Assembly: GCA_016709665.1 (NCBI GenBank)
Contig: JADJMI010000029.1
Span: 236,600 to 300,599, forward strand
DNA length: 64,000 nt
Source: Betaproteobacteria bacterium
GTDB taxonomy: Bacteria > Pseudomonadota > Gammaproteobacteria > Burkholderiales > Usitatibacteraceae
Direction of reading: 5' to 3'
The notes beneath the pieces were generated by a model. It did not search any database. It was given only the letters and a program-made list of their open reading frames with translations, and was not told the DNA's origin. A program made the translations under genes and the position numbers. Shown piece by piece: positions 8,180 through 16,628 of the stretch (the stretch's first letter is position 1; each line of letters begins with the position of its first letter).

Positions 8180-9451
8180 ATGCCCCTGCACGTCCTCGGC
8201 ATCAACCATCACAGCGCCCCCATCGAGGTGCGGGAGAAGCTCGCCTTCCCGCCCGAGACGCAGACGAACGCCCTCACGGCGCTCGCCGGGCGGCCCGGCG
8301 TGGCCGAGGCGGTGCTGGTGTCGACGTGCAACCGGACCGAGATCTACTGCCGCGCCGACGACGTGGGGGTCGTGCGCGAATGGCTGAACGCCGAGGCCGC
8401 GCGCAGCAACCTGTCGATCGACGACCACCTGTACTGGCACACGGAGAACGAGGCCGTGCGGCACGCCTTCCGCGTCGCCTCGGGCCTCGATTCGATGGTG
8501 CTGGGCGAACCGCAGATCCTGGGACAGGTGAAGCAGTCGGTGCGCACGGCCGAGCACAGCGGCACCCTGGGCTCGCAGCTGAACCGCCTCTTCCAGCAGA
8601 CCTTCTCGGTGGCGAAGGAGGTGCGCACCCACACGGCCATCGGCGCGCAGTCGATCTCGATGTCCTCGGCCGCGCTCAAGCTCGCGCAGAACCTCTTCGG
8701 CGACATCTCGCGCACGAAGCTGCTCATGATCGGCGTGGGCGAGATGGTGGAGCTCGCGGCCACCTACTTCGTCGCGCAGGGCCCGCAGCAGGTGGTCGTC
8801 GCCAACCGCACGCTCTCGCGCGGCGAGGCCTTCGCCGAGCGCTTCGGCGGCACCGCCATCGCGATCGAGCAGCTCCCCGAACGCCTGCACGAGTTCGACA
8901 TCGTCATCACCGGCACCGCGTCCACGCTGCCCATCCTCTCGCGCGCGGCCTTCGAGAAGGCCCTCAAGGCCCGCCGCTTCCGGCCGATGTTCGTGGTCGA
9001 CTTCGCGGTCCCCCGCGACGTGGAACCGGAGGCCTCGGAACTCGAGGACCTCTTCCTCTACACCATCGACGACCTGGGCACGATCGTGCAGGAGGGCGCC
9101 GGCCAGCGGCAGGCGGCGGTCACCGAGGCCGAGCTGATCGTGGCGAAGCAGGTGGACGCCTTCCGCGCCTGGCAGTCCTCGCGCGGCGCCGTGCCCGCCA
9201 TCGTGCAGCTTCGCGCCAAGGCGGACGAATACCGCACCGCCGAACTCGCCAAGGCGAAGCAGCGCCTGTCGAAGGGGGAAGACCCCGAGAAGGTGCTCGA
9301 GGCCCTCGCGAGCGGCCTGGTGAACAAGATCCTCCACCACCCCACCCAGGCCCTGAACCGGGCGGTCGAGGGCGAGCGCGATTCGCTCGTGCGCGCCGTC
9401 GAGATCCTCTTCCCGGACAACGGCGGCCCGAACGGCGGGCGCGAGTCATGA
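8180..9451 (+). CDS. hemA: Glutamyl-tRNA reductase
   Basis: A 423-residue enzyme that reduces glutamyl-tRNA to glutamate-1-semialdehyde, the first committed step of C5-pathway haem synthesis. The catalytic cysteine is C50 in VSTCNRTEIY; GLDSMVLGEPQILGQ and the NADPH-binding IGVGEMVELAA follow, then the dimerisation domain. The ATG at 8180 gives the conserved opening LHVLGINHHSAP. The stop overlaps the prfA start (ATGA), the common hemA-prfA-prmC arrangement. Confidence 0.97.
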   Translation: MPLHVLGINHHSAPIEVREKLAFPPETQTNALTALAGRPGVAEAVLVSTCNRTEIYCRADDVGVVREWLNAEAARSNLSIDDHLYWHTENEAVRHAFRVASGLDSMVLGEPQILGQVKQSVRTAEHSGTLGSQLNRLFQQTFSVAKEVRTHTAIGAQSISMSSAALKLAQNLFGDISRTKLLMIGVGEMVELAATYFVAQGPQQVVVANRTLSRGEAFAERFGGTAIAIEQLPERLHEFDIVITGTASTLPILSRAAFEKALKARRFRPMFVVDFAVPRDVEPEASELEDLFLYTIDDLGTIVQEGAGQRQAAVTEAELIVAKQVDAFRAWQSSRGAVPAIVQLRAKADEYRTAELAKAKQRLSKGEDPEKVLEALASGLVNKILHHPTQALNRAVEGERDSLVRAVEILFPDNGGPNGGRES

Positions 9452-10530
9452 AGTCCAGCGTCGCCGCCAAGCTCGCGAGCCTCGTCTCCCGCGCGAAGGA
9501 GCTCGACGCCCTGCTCTCGGACCCGGACGTGACGGGCAACCTCGACAACTACCGCAAGCTCACCAAGGAGCACGCGGACATCACGCCGGTGGTCGAACGC
9601 TACGGCGAATACGTCGCGGCGCAGGGCGACCTCGCGACGGCCGAGGAGATGGCGAAGGACCCGTCGATGCGCGAGTTCGCGGAGGCCGAGATCCGCAGCG
9701 CGAAGGCCCGCCTCGAGGAGATCGCCGCGGGCATCCAGCTGATGCTGCTGCCCAAGGACCCCAACGACGAGAAGAACCTCTTCCTCGAGATCCGCGCCGG
9801 CACCGGCGGGGACGAGAGCGCGCTCTTCGCCGGCGACCTCTTCCGCATGTACTCGCGCTACGCCGAGAGGAACCGCTGGCAGGTCGAAGTCGTCTCCGAA
9901 AGCGCCGGCGATGCCGGCGGGTTCAAGGAAATCATCGCCCGCATCGCGGGGCAGGGTGCGTACTCGCGGCTCAAGTTCGAATCCGGCGGCCACCGCGTGC
10001 AGCGCGTGCCCGCCACGGAGACGCAGGGCCGCATCCACACTTCCGCGGCGACCGTCGCCGTGATGGCCGAGGCCGACGACGCGAGCGGCATCGAGATCAA
10101 CCCGGCCGACGTGCGCGTGGACACCTACCGGGCGAGCGGCGCCGGCGGCCAGCACGTGAACAAGACGGATTCCGCCGTGCGCCTCACGCACATCCCCACG
10201 GGGATCGTCGTCGAGTGCCAGGACGGCCGCAGCCAGCACAAGAACCGCGAGCAGGCCTGGCGCGTGCTCGCGGCGCGCATCAAGGACAAGCAGGTGCGCG
10301 AGCAGCAGGCCAAGGAGGCGAGCGAGCGCAAGAGCCTCATCGGCTCGGGCGACCGCTCCGACCGCATCCGCACCTACAACTTCCCCCAGGGACGCATCAC
10401 CGACCACCGCATCAACCTCACGCTCTACAAGATCGACGCCATCACGGACGGCGATCTCGACGAGCTGACGGGCGCCCTCATGGCCGAGCACCAGGCCGAA
10501 CTCCTCGCGAGCCTCGCCGAGGGCGCCTGA
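9448..10530 (+). CDS. prfA: Peptide chain release factor 1
   Basis: A 360-residue class I release factor that reads UAA and UAG. The GGQ motif that triggers peptidyl-tRNA hydrolysis is at about residues 233-235 (SGAGGQHVNKTDSAVR), the site that PrmC methylates. The start ATG at 9448 overlaps the hemA stop; the long in-frame extension upstream is a shadow of hemA. Together with the following prmC this forms a conserved translation-termination pair. Confidence 0.97.
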   Translation: MKSSVAAKLASLVSRAKELDALLSDPDVTGNLDNYRKLTKEHADITPVVERYGEYVAAQGDLATAEEMAKDPSMREFAEAEIRSAKARLEEIAAGIQLMLLPKDPNDEKNLFLEIRAGTGGDESALFAGDLFRMYSRYAERNRWQVEVVSESAGDAGGFKEIIARIAGQGAYSRLKFESGGHRVQRVPATETQGRIHTSAATVAVMAEADDASGIEINPADVRVDTYRASGAGGQHVNKTDSAVRLTHIPTGIVVECQDGRSQHKNREQAWRVLAARIKDKQVREQQAKEASERKSLIGSGDRSDRIRTYNFPQGRITDHRINLTLYKIDAITDGDLDELTGALMAEHQAELLASLAEGA

Positions 10531-10541
10531 GGGCCGGGACC

Positions 10542-11360
10542 GTGAAGCGAACCGTCCGCGCCGCGCTGGACGAGGCGGCCGAGTCGATCGACGCGACCGA
10601 CGCGCGCGTCCTCGCCATGCACGCCTGGGGCGTCAGCCGCGCCTGGCTCGCCGCGAACCCGCGCGAGATCCTCACGGAATCGCAGGGCGCGCGCTTCGAC
10701 CTGCTGGTGGCGCAGCGCGCCCTCGGGCACCCCGTCGCCTATCTCGTGGGGCGGCGCGAATTCTGGAGCCGCGAGTTCGCCGTCGGCCCGGACGTGCTGA
10801 TCCCGCGGCCGGACACCGAGACGGTCGTGGAGTCGGCGCTCGCGCGCCTTTCCGGCGAAGCCAGGGTCTGCGACCTCGGCACCGGCAGCGGCGCCATCGC
10901 GGTCACGCTGGCCTGCGAACGGCGCGGCGACCACGTGGTCGCCACCGACGCGAGCCCCGGAGCCCTCGCCGTCGCCCGCGCGAACGCCCTCGCGCATGGG
11001 GCGACGGTCGAATTCCGCGAGGGGTCCTGGTACGCGCCCGTGGCGGGCGATGCGTTCGATCTCATCGTCTCGAACCCGCCCTACGTGGCCGCGCGCGACG
11101 CGCACCTCGCCCAGGGCGACCTGCGCTTCGAACCGCGCGGCGCCCTCACCGACGAAAGCGCGGACGGCCTCGCCTCGCTTCGCGAGATCATCGCCGGCGC
11201 GCCCGGCCACCTGTTGCCCGGGGGCTGGATTCTCGTCGAGCACGGATACGACCAGGCCGACGCCTGCCGCTCCCTGCTCGCGGCCGCGGGGTTCCGCGGC
11301 CTGGTGTCGATCGCCGACCTCGCGGGCATCCCGCGGGTGGCCGGCGGCCGGCGCGAATGA
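10542..11360 (+). CDS. prmC: Release factor glutamine methyltransferase
   Basis: A 272-residue SAM-dependent methyltransferase that modifies the GGQ glutamine of release factors. The SAM site DLGTGSGAIAV and the substrate motif NPPY (about 178-181) are present, followed by EPRGAL, all hallmarks of PrmC/HemK. GTG at 10542 is the chosen start, 11 bases after the prfA stop; the upstream extension in this frame lies wholly inside prfA. The order prfA-prmC supports the call. Confidence 0.95.
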   Translation: MKRTVRAALDEAAESIDATDARVLAMHAWGVSRAWLAANPREILTESQGARFDLLVAQRALGHPVAYLVGRREFWSREFAVGPDVLIPRPDTETVVESALARLSGEARVCDLGTGSGAIAVTLACERRGDHVVATDASPGALAVARANALAHGATVEFREGSWYAPVAGDAFDLIVSNPPYVAARDAHLAQGDLRFEPRGALTDESADGLASLREIIAGAPGHLLPGGWILVEHGYDQADACRSLLAAAGFRGLVSIADLAGIPRVAGGRRE

Positions 11361-11385
11361 CCCCTTCGTCCCCGGGGTCTTGACC

Positions 11386-11413
11386 TCGACAAGCGCGATG
11401 GCCGTCGTATGAT
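11386..11413 (+). promoter_or_regulatory. Candidate sigma70 promoter for grxD
   Basis: TCGACA (11386-11391), a 16-base spacer and TATGAT (11408-11413) lie in the gap after prmC. Transcription from here would begin just before 11425, which favours ATG at 11460 rather than the in-frame ATG at 11409 as the grxD start. Confidence 0.45.
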
Positions 11414-11459
11414 GGATGCCAACGCAACCTCCCGCCCCAACCGCCCGACCGAGAACCCC

Positions 11460-11783
11460 ATGAGCGCCCAGGACACCATCCGCCAGACCGTCACTTCCAA
11501 CCCCGTCGTGCTGTTCATGAAGGGGTCGCCCCGCATGCCCATGTGCGGCTTCTCGGCCTCCGCCACGCAGATGCTCAGCGCCTGCGGCGTCACGAATTTC
11601 GTCGCCGTCGACGTGCTCCAGGACGCCGAGATCCGCCAGGGCATCAAGGAATTCGCCAACTGGCCCACGATCCCGCAGCTTTACGTGAACGGCGAGTTCG
11701 TCGGTGGCGCGGACATCATGCGCGAGATGTTCCAGGCGGGTGAGCTGCAGAAGCTGCTCGAGGGCGTGGCGAAGCCGGCCTGA
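11460..11783 (+). CDS. grxD: Monothiol glutaredoxin, Grx4 family
   Basis: A 107-residue CGFS-type monothiol glutaredoxin that with glutathione binds a [2Fe-2S] cluster and delivers or stores clusters in the cytoplasm. The signature KGSPRMPMCGFS is at residues 21-32 with the active Cys at 29; WPTIPQLYVNGEFVGGADI gives the glutathione-binding loop. Grx4 starts with a short helix such as DTIRQTV, which fits ATG at 11460; the in-frame extension to 11409 overlaps the likely -10 box. Confidence 0.95.
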   Translation: MSAQDTIRQTVTSNPVVLFMKGSPRMPMCGFSASATQMLSACGVTNFVAVDVLQDAEIRQGIKEFANWPTIPQLYVNGEFVGGADIMREMFQAGELQKLLEGVAKPA

Positions 11784-11791
11784 GCGGTCCC

Positions 11792-12169
11792 ATGGGCGCG
11801 CCCCGGCACCGCGTCGCGCCGGCGAAGCTTCGCATCGAGTTCGGGCCCGAGATCGCCATCGGCCCGGGCAAGGCGGCGCTGCTCGAGGCCATCGCCGAGA
11901 CGGGCTCCATCGCCGCGGCCGCCAAGCGCTTCGGCATGTCCTATCGCCGGGCCTGGCTCCTCGTGGACACCATGAACCGCTGCTTCCGCGAGCCGGTCGT
12001 CGCGGCGGGAACCGGCGGCACCGGCGGCGGCGGCGCCGTCGTGACGGCCTTCGGCCTCGACGTGGTGTCCCGCTACCGGGAACTCGAGTCGGCCGCTCGC
12101 GCGGCGCTCGAGGCACCCGTCGCCGCCTTCGCCGAACTGCTCGCCCCGGCCCCCGCGAAGCGCCCCTGA
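11792..12169 (+). CDS. ModE-like winged-helix regulator (DNA-binding domain only)
   Basis: A 125-residue protein matching the N-terminal LysR-type HTH domain of ModE. GKAALLEAIAETGSIAAAAKRFGMSYRRAWLLVDTMN is the typical helix-turn-helix region, and a glycine-rich GGTGGTGGGGA wing loop follows. The C-terminal TOBE/Mop molybdate-binding domains of E. coli ModE are absent, so either it senses through another protein or it acts without bound molybdate. It lies 67 bases before modA, with a molybdate-box palindrome between, so it is a good candidate for the regulator of modABC. Confidence 0.88.
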   Translation: MGAPRHRVAPAKLRIEFGPEIAIGPGKAALLEAIAETGSIAAAAKRFGMSYRRAWLLVDTMNRCFREPVVAAGTGGTGGGGAVVTAFGLDVVSRYRELESAARAALEAPVAAFAELLAPAPAKRP

Positions 12170-12185
12170 GGGCCGTTTGCCGAAT

Positions 12186-12209
12186 CGTTATATCCAGCCG
12201 TATATTACG
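12186..12209 (+). promoter_or_regulatory. Molybdate box (ModE-type operator) upstream of modA
   Basis: The inverted repeat CGTTATAT, 8 bases, ATATTACG matches the E. coli ModE operator pattern of CG-TATA half-sites facing each other; one half-site pair differs. It stands out as an AT-rich patch in GC-rich sequence, starts 17 bases after the ModE-like gene and ends 27 bases before the modA ATG, a position suited to repression. The pattern is seen; its binding by the neighbouring regulator is inferred. Confidence 0.78.
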
Positions 12210-12236
12210 CACTCCCCAGCATCCGGAGCCCCCGCC

Positions 12237-13016
12237 ATGCGCCCGTTCCGCCGCCTCGCCATCGCCCTCCTGCTCGGCCTCGTGCCCGCGCTCGCCGCCG
12301 CGCAGGCCGCGCCGCCGCCCCGGGAGCTGACGGTGCTGGCCGCGGCGAGCCTGAAGGGGCCCCTGGACGGCTTCGCCGCCGATTTCGAGAAGGCCACGGG
12401 CATCAAGGCGCGCCTCGCGTTCGCCGGCAGTTCGGCGCTCGCGCGACAGATCGAATCGGGCGTGCCGGCGGGTCTCTTCATTTCCGCCGACCTCGACTGG
12501 ATGGATTTCGCCCAGAAGACCGGCCGCCTCGTTCCGGGCACGCGCGTCAACCTGCTCGCGAACGACCTCGTCCTCGTCGCACCGCGGGACAGCAAGGTGC
12601 AACTCAAGATCGCCCCGGGCTTCCCGATCGCCACGGCGCTGGGCGACGGGCGGATCGCGCTCGCGCAGCCCGACAGCGTTCCCGCCGGCAAGTACGCGAA
12701 GGCCGCCTTCACGAAGCTGGGCGTCCGGACCGGCATCGCACAGCGCGTCGCCGGCGCCGAAAGCGTGCGTGCGGCCCTCGCGTTCGTCGCCCGGGGCGAG
12801 GCGCCCTTGGGCGTCGTCTACCGCACCGATGCCTACGCCGAGCCGTCCGTGCGGATCGTCGATGTCTTCCCCTCCGATTCCCACCCGCCCATCGTCTATC
12901 CCGCCGCCGTGATCCAGGGCGCGCAGGAGGAACCCGCGCGGCGCTTCCTGGCCTGGCTTCGCGATCCGGCCACGCGCCTCGCCTGGGGCATGGCCGGATT
13001 CCGGCCGGCCCCCTGA
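12237..13016 (+). CDS. modA: Molybdate ABC transporter substrate-binding protein
   Basis: A 259-residue periplasmic binding protein. A signal peptide (FRRLAIALLLGLVPALAAAQA) is followed by ELTVLAAASLKGPLDGFA, the ModA opening with the oxyanion-binding serine, then FAGSSALARQIESGVPAGLFISAD, in which further ligand serines lie, and the GEAPLGVVYRTDA segment near the end. It should capture molybdate or tungstate and deliver it to ModBC. ATG at 12237 gives a clean signal peptide and sits just after the molybdate box. It is followed after 11 bases by modB. Confidence 0.95.
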   Translation: MRPFRRLAIALLLGLVPALAAAQAAPPPRELTVLAAASLKGPLDGFAADFEKATGIKARLAFAGSSALARQIESGVPAGLFISADLDWMDFAQKTGRLVPGTRVNLLANDLVLVAPRDSKVQLKIAPGFPIATALGDGRIALAQPDSVPAGKYAKAAFTKLGVRTGIAQRVAGAESVRAALAFVARGEAPLGVVYRTDAYAEPSVRIVDVFPSDSHPPIVYPAAVIQGAQEEPARRFLAWLRDPATRLAWGMAGFRPAP

Positions 13017-13027
13017 CCGGCCGCATC

Positions 13028-13714
13028 GTGGACGGGCTCGGCGTCGACGTCGCCCAGGTCATCGGCCTCAGCCTGAAAGTCGCGTTCTGGAGCGTCGTCG
13101 CGAGCCTGCCACCGGCGATGGCGGTGGCGTGGGTCCTCGCGCGACGGGAATTCCCCGGCAAGGTGCTCGTCGACGCGGTGGTGCACCTGCCGCTCGTGCT
13201 GCCGCCCGTCGTCGTCGGCTTCGGGTTGCTCCTGCTGCTCGGCCGGCAAGGCACCCTCGGATCCCTCCTCGCACCGATCGGCATCACGTTCGCGTTCAAG
13301 TGGACCGGCGCGGCGCTCGCCGCGGCCGTCATGGGATTTCCGCTCCTGGTCCGCGCGCTGCGGCTGTCGCTCGAGGCCATGGATGCGAGGCTCGAATGGG
13401 CGGCCCGAACGCTGGGCGCGGGACCGTGGCGGGTGTTCTTCACCGTCACGCTGCCGCTCATCCTGCCCGGCGTCGTGACGGGTGTGCTGCTCTCTTTCGC
13501 GCGGAGCCTGGGCGAGTTCGGCGCGACGATCACCTTCGTCTCCAACATCCCCGGCGAGACGCAGACGCTGCCGCTCGCCATCTACTCGGCCACGCAGGTC
13601 CCCGGCGGCGAGAAGGCGGCCCTCGCCCTGTCGGGAATCTCGGTCGTCCTGTCCCTGGCGGCCCTGGCCGGCTCCGAATGGCTGGCCCGGCGCGCGAAAC
13701 GGGGTGCGCCATGA
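13028..13714 (+). CDS. modB: Molybdate ABC transporter permease
   Basis: A 228-residue membrane permease with about five or six hydrophobic segments. The cytoplasmic coupling motif is visible as EWAARTLGAGPWRVFFTVTLPLI with the downstream ARSLGEFGATI, characteristic of ModB. GTG at 13028 is the start used. Its stop overlaps the modC start (ATGA at 13711-13714). Function is transmembrane passage of molybdate released by ModA, driven by ModC. Confidence 0.95.
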   Translation: MDGLGVDVAQVIGLSLKVAFWSVVASLPPAMAVAWVLARREFPGKVLVDAVVHLPLVLPPVVVGFGLLLLLGRQGTLGSLLAPIGITFAFKWTGAALAAAVMGFPLLVRALRLSLEAMDARLEWAARTLGAGPWRVFFTVTLPLILPGVVTGVLLSFARSLGEFGATITFVSNIPGETQTLPLAIYSATQVPGGEKAALALSGISVVLSLAALAGSEWLARRAKRGAP

Positions 13715-14800
13715 TCGAGGCCCGGCTGGAGCTGCGCCGCGGGCACGTTCACCGTTCGCGCGGAATTCGCGACGGACGCGGCCGTGGTGTCGCTCTTCGG
13801 CCGCTCGGGATCGGGCAAGACCTCCATCGTGAAGGCGCTGGCCGGGCTCGTCGAACCCGACAGCGGCTTCGTGCGCGTGGACGGCCGGACGATCTTCGAC
13901 TCGGCAGCGGGCGTGAACCTGCCGCCCGAGCGCCGGCGCATCGGCTACGTGTTCCAGGACGCGCTCCTCTTCCCGCACCTCACCGTGCGCGGCAATCTCG
14001 ACTACGGCGAGCGCCTCACGCCGGCCGCCGAACGCTACGTGGACCGGCGCCAGGTGATCGACCTGCTGGGCCTCGCCGCCCTCGAGGAGCGCCGCATCGA
14101 GAATCTTTCCGGGGGCGAGCGCCAGCGCGTCGCCATCGGCCGGGCCCTGCTCGCGAGCCCGCGCCTTCTTCTCATGGACGAACCGCTCGCCGCGCTCGAC
14201 AGCACGAGGAAGAGCGAGATCCTCGCGTACGTGGAGATCCTGCGCGACGAGTTGAAGATCCCCATCGTCTACGTGAGCCATTCGATCGAGGAGGTGACGC
14301 GCGTGGCGGACCACCTGGTGCTCGTGGCCGACGGTCTCACGGTCGCCTCGGGCCCGCTCACGGAGATCATGGGGCGCGTGGACCTCGAGCCGTACCTCGG
14401 CCGTTTCCAGTCGGGGGCGGTCATCGAGGCGCGCGTGGCGCGGCACGACGAGAGCGACGGCCTCACGACGCTCGCCTTCGACGGCGGCGAATTCGTCGTT
14501 CCGGTGGTGGATGCGCTGCCGGGCGAACCGGTGAAGATCCGCGTTCGCGCCCGCGATGTCGCCATCGCCCTCGCGCCGCCGGCGGACACGAGCTTCCTCA
14601 ACATCCTCGAGGGGCGCGTCACGGCGATCTCCGACCGGCCGGGCCCGCTGGTGGACGTCACGCTGTCCGTCGGCACCGCGACGATCGTGTCGCGGCTGTC
14701 GCGCCGCTCCAGCGTACGGCTTGGCCTCGCGCCTGGAATGAAAGCGTATGCGCTGGTGAAGGCCGTCGCCCTCGACCGTCACGCAGTCGGCTTCGCCTGA
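13711..14800 (+). CDS. modC: Molybdate ABC transporter ATPase ModC, apparent +1 frameshift near codon 11
   Basis: The ATPase of modABC. The expected start ATG at 13711 overlaps the modB stop and encodes MIEARLELRR, but the frame then shifts: one extra G in the GGG at 13741-13743 puts the rest (GTFTVRAEF, then VVSLFGRSGSGKTS) in the +1 frame. The remainder is intact to 14800 with Walker A GRSGSGKTS, signature LSGGERQR, Walker B LLLMDEP and a C-terminal TOBE domain. Without the frameshift the protein would be about 362 residues, normal for ModC. A start at GTG 13784 would lose the first beta strands. A sequencing error or a real mutation are both possible. Confidence 0.85.
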
Positions 14801-14803
14801 CAT

Positions 14804-14965
14804 CTTCCTGAAGGGGACGCACACTTCCTGAAGGGGACGCACACCTTCACATCGACTGAAGGGGACGCACACGTTTCACGCCGTGAAACAGGTGCGTCCC
14901 CTTCACGGCAACTGAATGTGTGCGTCCCCTTCAGGCCCCCTTCAGGCCCCTTCAGGCCCTTCAGG
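14804..14965. repeat. Cluster of direct and inverted AAGGGGACGCACAC repeats
   Basis: Between modC and the next gene are three direct copies of CTGAAGGGGACGCACAC (about 14808, 14828, 14856) and two inverted copies (about 14892 and 14920), so the third copy and the first inverted copy can fold into a long hairpin that also includes GTTTCAC/GTGAAAC arms. Three short tandem CCCTTCAGGC units follow (14936-14965). It may work as a transcription end for convergent genes, or be a dispersed REP-like sequence; no transposase is adjacent. Confidence 0.8.
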
Positions 14966-14973
14966 CAGGTCCC

Positions 14974-15888
14974 TCAGCGACCCGGATCGTTCCAGGAAAT
15001 GGCGCCCAGCCCGGCCACGTCGTAGCCGCCCAGCGCCCGCGCCTTCTCGGCGAACCGCTTCCCCCGCGCGAACGCGAACAGCCCGACCAGCGGCGGCTCG
15101 AACCACGCGGCCCGGGAGACGGCGAGGTCGAGGCGTTCGACCACGAGCGGCACGAAATCGAGCCCCAGCAGCACGGCCGCCGCCCGCGCGCCCAGGCCCG
15201 TGTCCGCCTCGCCTCCCTTCACGCTCGCGGCGAGGTCTCCCTCCCCCATGGCCGCAGGCCCGAAGCGCAGGCGCTTTCGGTCGATGCCCTCTCGCGCGAG
15301 CAGCCTGTCCAGCAACACGGCGCTGCCCGCCCCCGGCTGCCGGGCCGCCACGGTAACGCCTCGCCGCGCGAGGTCCGCCAGCGAGCGGATCTTCCGAGGA
15401 TTGCCGCGCGCCACGAGCAGGCCCTGCTCGCGCCTCGCCCATTCCAGCAGCGCGCAGTTCTTTCCGGCCAGCAGTCCGTCGGCTTCGTCGCGATTGAAGT
15501 CCGCGAGGTCCTTCGAAGGCAGGTGCGCCAGCGCGGCGCTCACCTCGCCGCGCGCCAGGCGTTCGAGGCCGTCCGTGCTGCCCTGCGTGAGGAGGGCAAG
15601 GCCGCAGCGCGATTCGCGCACGGCCCATTCGAGCAGCGGGTCGTGGCTGCCCGCCACGAGCGCAGGCGGCAGCCCCCTCGACGGGGCCGAACCGCCCGAA
15701 CGCCGGGCGAGCCAGGCCTCGACCTCCGGCAAGTCGAAGAGGAGCTTCCCGCCGGCGCGACGGTGCGGCAGGCCCTTTCGCGCCACGAGGTCGTAGACGG
15801 TGCGGGTGCCCAGGCGCAAGTGGCCCGCGACTTCCGCCACGGTGAGGTGAACGGATGGCGCGGCGGGAGCGTGTCGGTCGGCAGTCAA
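14974..15888 (-). CDS. HTH regulator fused to a periplasmic-binding-like domain (PBP_like), tungstate-linked
   Basis: An excisionase-type HTH (HLTVAEVAGHLRLGTRTVYDLVARKGLPHRRAGGKLLFD) is joined to a cytoplasmic PBP_like domain with GSHDPLLEW, LARGEVSAALAHL and ARQPGAGSAVLLDRLL segments. Such proteins are thought to sense an oxyanion or cofactor using a binding-protein fold. It is divergent from tupBCA and is the best candidate for its local regulator. I chose TTG at 15888, which has AAGGGA about 10 bases upstream; an ATG at 15942 would give 322 residues but would overlap the tupB coding region. Confidence 0.82.
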   Translation of the reverse strand: MTADRHAPAAPSVHLTVAEVAGHLRLGTRTVYDLVARKGLPHRRAGGKLLFDLPEVEAWLARRSGGSAPSRGLPPALVAGSHDPLLEWAVRESRCGLALLTQGSTDGLERLARGEVSAALAHLPSKDLADFNRDEADGLLAGKNCALLEWARREQGLLVARGNPRKIRSLADLARRGVTVAARQPGAGSAVLLDRLLAREGIDRKRLRFGPAAMGEGDLAASVKGGEADTGLGARAAAVLLGLDFVPLVVERLDLAVSRAAWFEPPLVGLFAFARGKRFAEKARALGGYDVAGLGAISWNDPGR

Positions 15889-15903
15889 GGCGGCATTTCC
15901 CTT

Positions 15904-15919
15904 CAATTTGGTAAAATTG
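15904..15919. promoter_or_regulatory. Perfect 16-bp palindrome in the tup divergent gap
   Basis: CAATTTGGTAAAATTG has perfect 6-bp arms around GGTA. It lies in the only AT-rich patch between the divergent HTH/PBP_like regulator and tupB, 4 bases before the tupB ATG. This is what a dimeric repressor operator would look like; the regulator at 14974-15888 is the obvious candidate to bind it. Binding is inferred only. Confidence 0.55.
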
Positions 15920-15923
15920 CAGC

Positions 15924-16628
15924 ATGTTTGAAATTTTTGCAAGCCTCGGGCTGGCGCTGGACCTCATGGCGAACGGCGACTCGGCGTTCGTGCGCGTCGT
16001 GGCCATCTCGCTGGAACTCTCGCTCGCCGCGGCCGTGCTCGGCTCGGCCATCGGCCTTCCGCTGGGCGCGCTCGTGGCCATCGGCCGCTTCCCCGGCCGC
16101 CGCTCGCTCATCGTCTCCCTCAACGCGTTGCTCGGCCTGCCATCCGTCGTCGTCGGCCTGGTCGTGTACCTGATGCTCTCGCGAGCCGGGCCGCTGGGCA
16201 CCTGGGGACTTCTCTTCACGCCCGGCGCCATCGTGATCGCCCAGACCGTGCTCGTGATCCCCATCGTGGCCGCCCTCGCCCGGCAAGTGGTCGAGGATTC
16301 GTGGAACGAGTACGCCGAGCAGTTGCGCTCCCTGGGCGTCGGCACGGGGCGCGCCGTCCGCACCCTGCTCTGGGACACGCGCTTCTCCCTTCTTACCGTG
16401 GCTCTCGCGGGCTTCGGCCGCGCCGCGAGCGAGGTGGGCGCGGTGATGATCGTCGGCGGCAACATCGACGGCGTGACGCGCGTGATGACCACCGCCATCG
16501 CGCTCGAGACGAGCAAGGGCGACCTGCCCCTCGCCCTCGCGCTCGGCATCGTGCTGATCCTCGTGGTGCTCGCGGTGAACGCCGGGGCCTACGCCATCCG
16601 CGAATGGAGCGCGAAGCACCATGGCTGA
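15924..16628 (+). CDS. tupB: Tungstate-type ABC transporter permease
   Basis: A 234-residue permease of the TupB/WtpB-like group. It opens with LALDLMANGDSAF and SLELSLAAAVLGSAIGLPLGALVA, the family pattern, has about five membrane spans, and carries the coupling motif EYAEQLRSLGVGTGRAVRTLLWD. Its stop overlaps the tupC start by 8 bases. It pairs with the adjacent TupC ATPase and TupA binding protein to form a tungstate (possibly molybdate) importer. The alternative ATG at 15966 would remove family-typical N-terminal residues. Confidence 0.9.
   Translation: MFEIFASLGLALDLMANGDSAFVRVVAISLELSLAAAVLGSAIGLPLGALVAIGRFPGRRSLIVSLNALLGLPSVVVGLVVYLMLSRAGPLGTWGLLFTPGAIVIAQTVLVIPIVAALARQVVEDSWNEYAEQLRSLGVGTGRAVRTLLWDTRFSLLTVALAGFGRAASEVGAVMIVGGNIDGVTRVMTTAIALETSKGDLPLALALGIVLILVVLAVNAGAYAIREWSAKHHG

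Noticed and set aside
8326..9447. Long N-terminal extension of prfA
   Set aside because: The extension overlaps hemA in another frame; the RF1 family starts at the ATG at 9448.
14936..14965. Possible CRISPR-like tandem repeat CCCTTCAGGC
   Set aside because: Units are about 10 bases with no spacers; not a CRISPR array.
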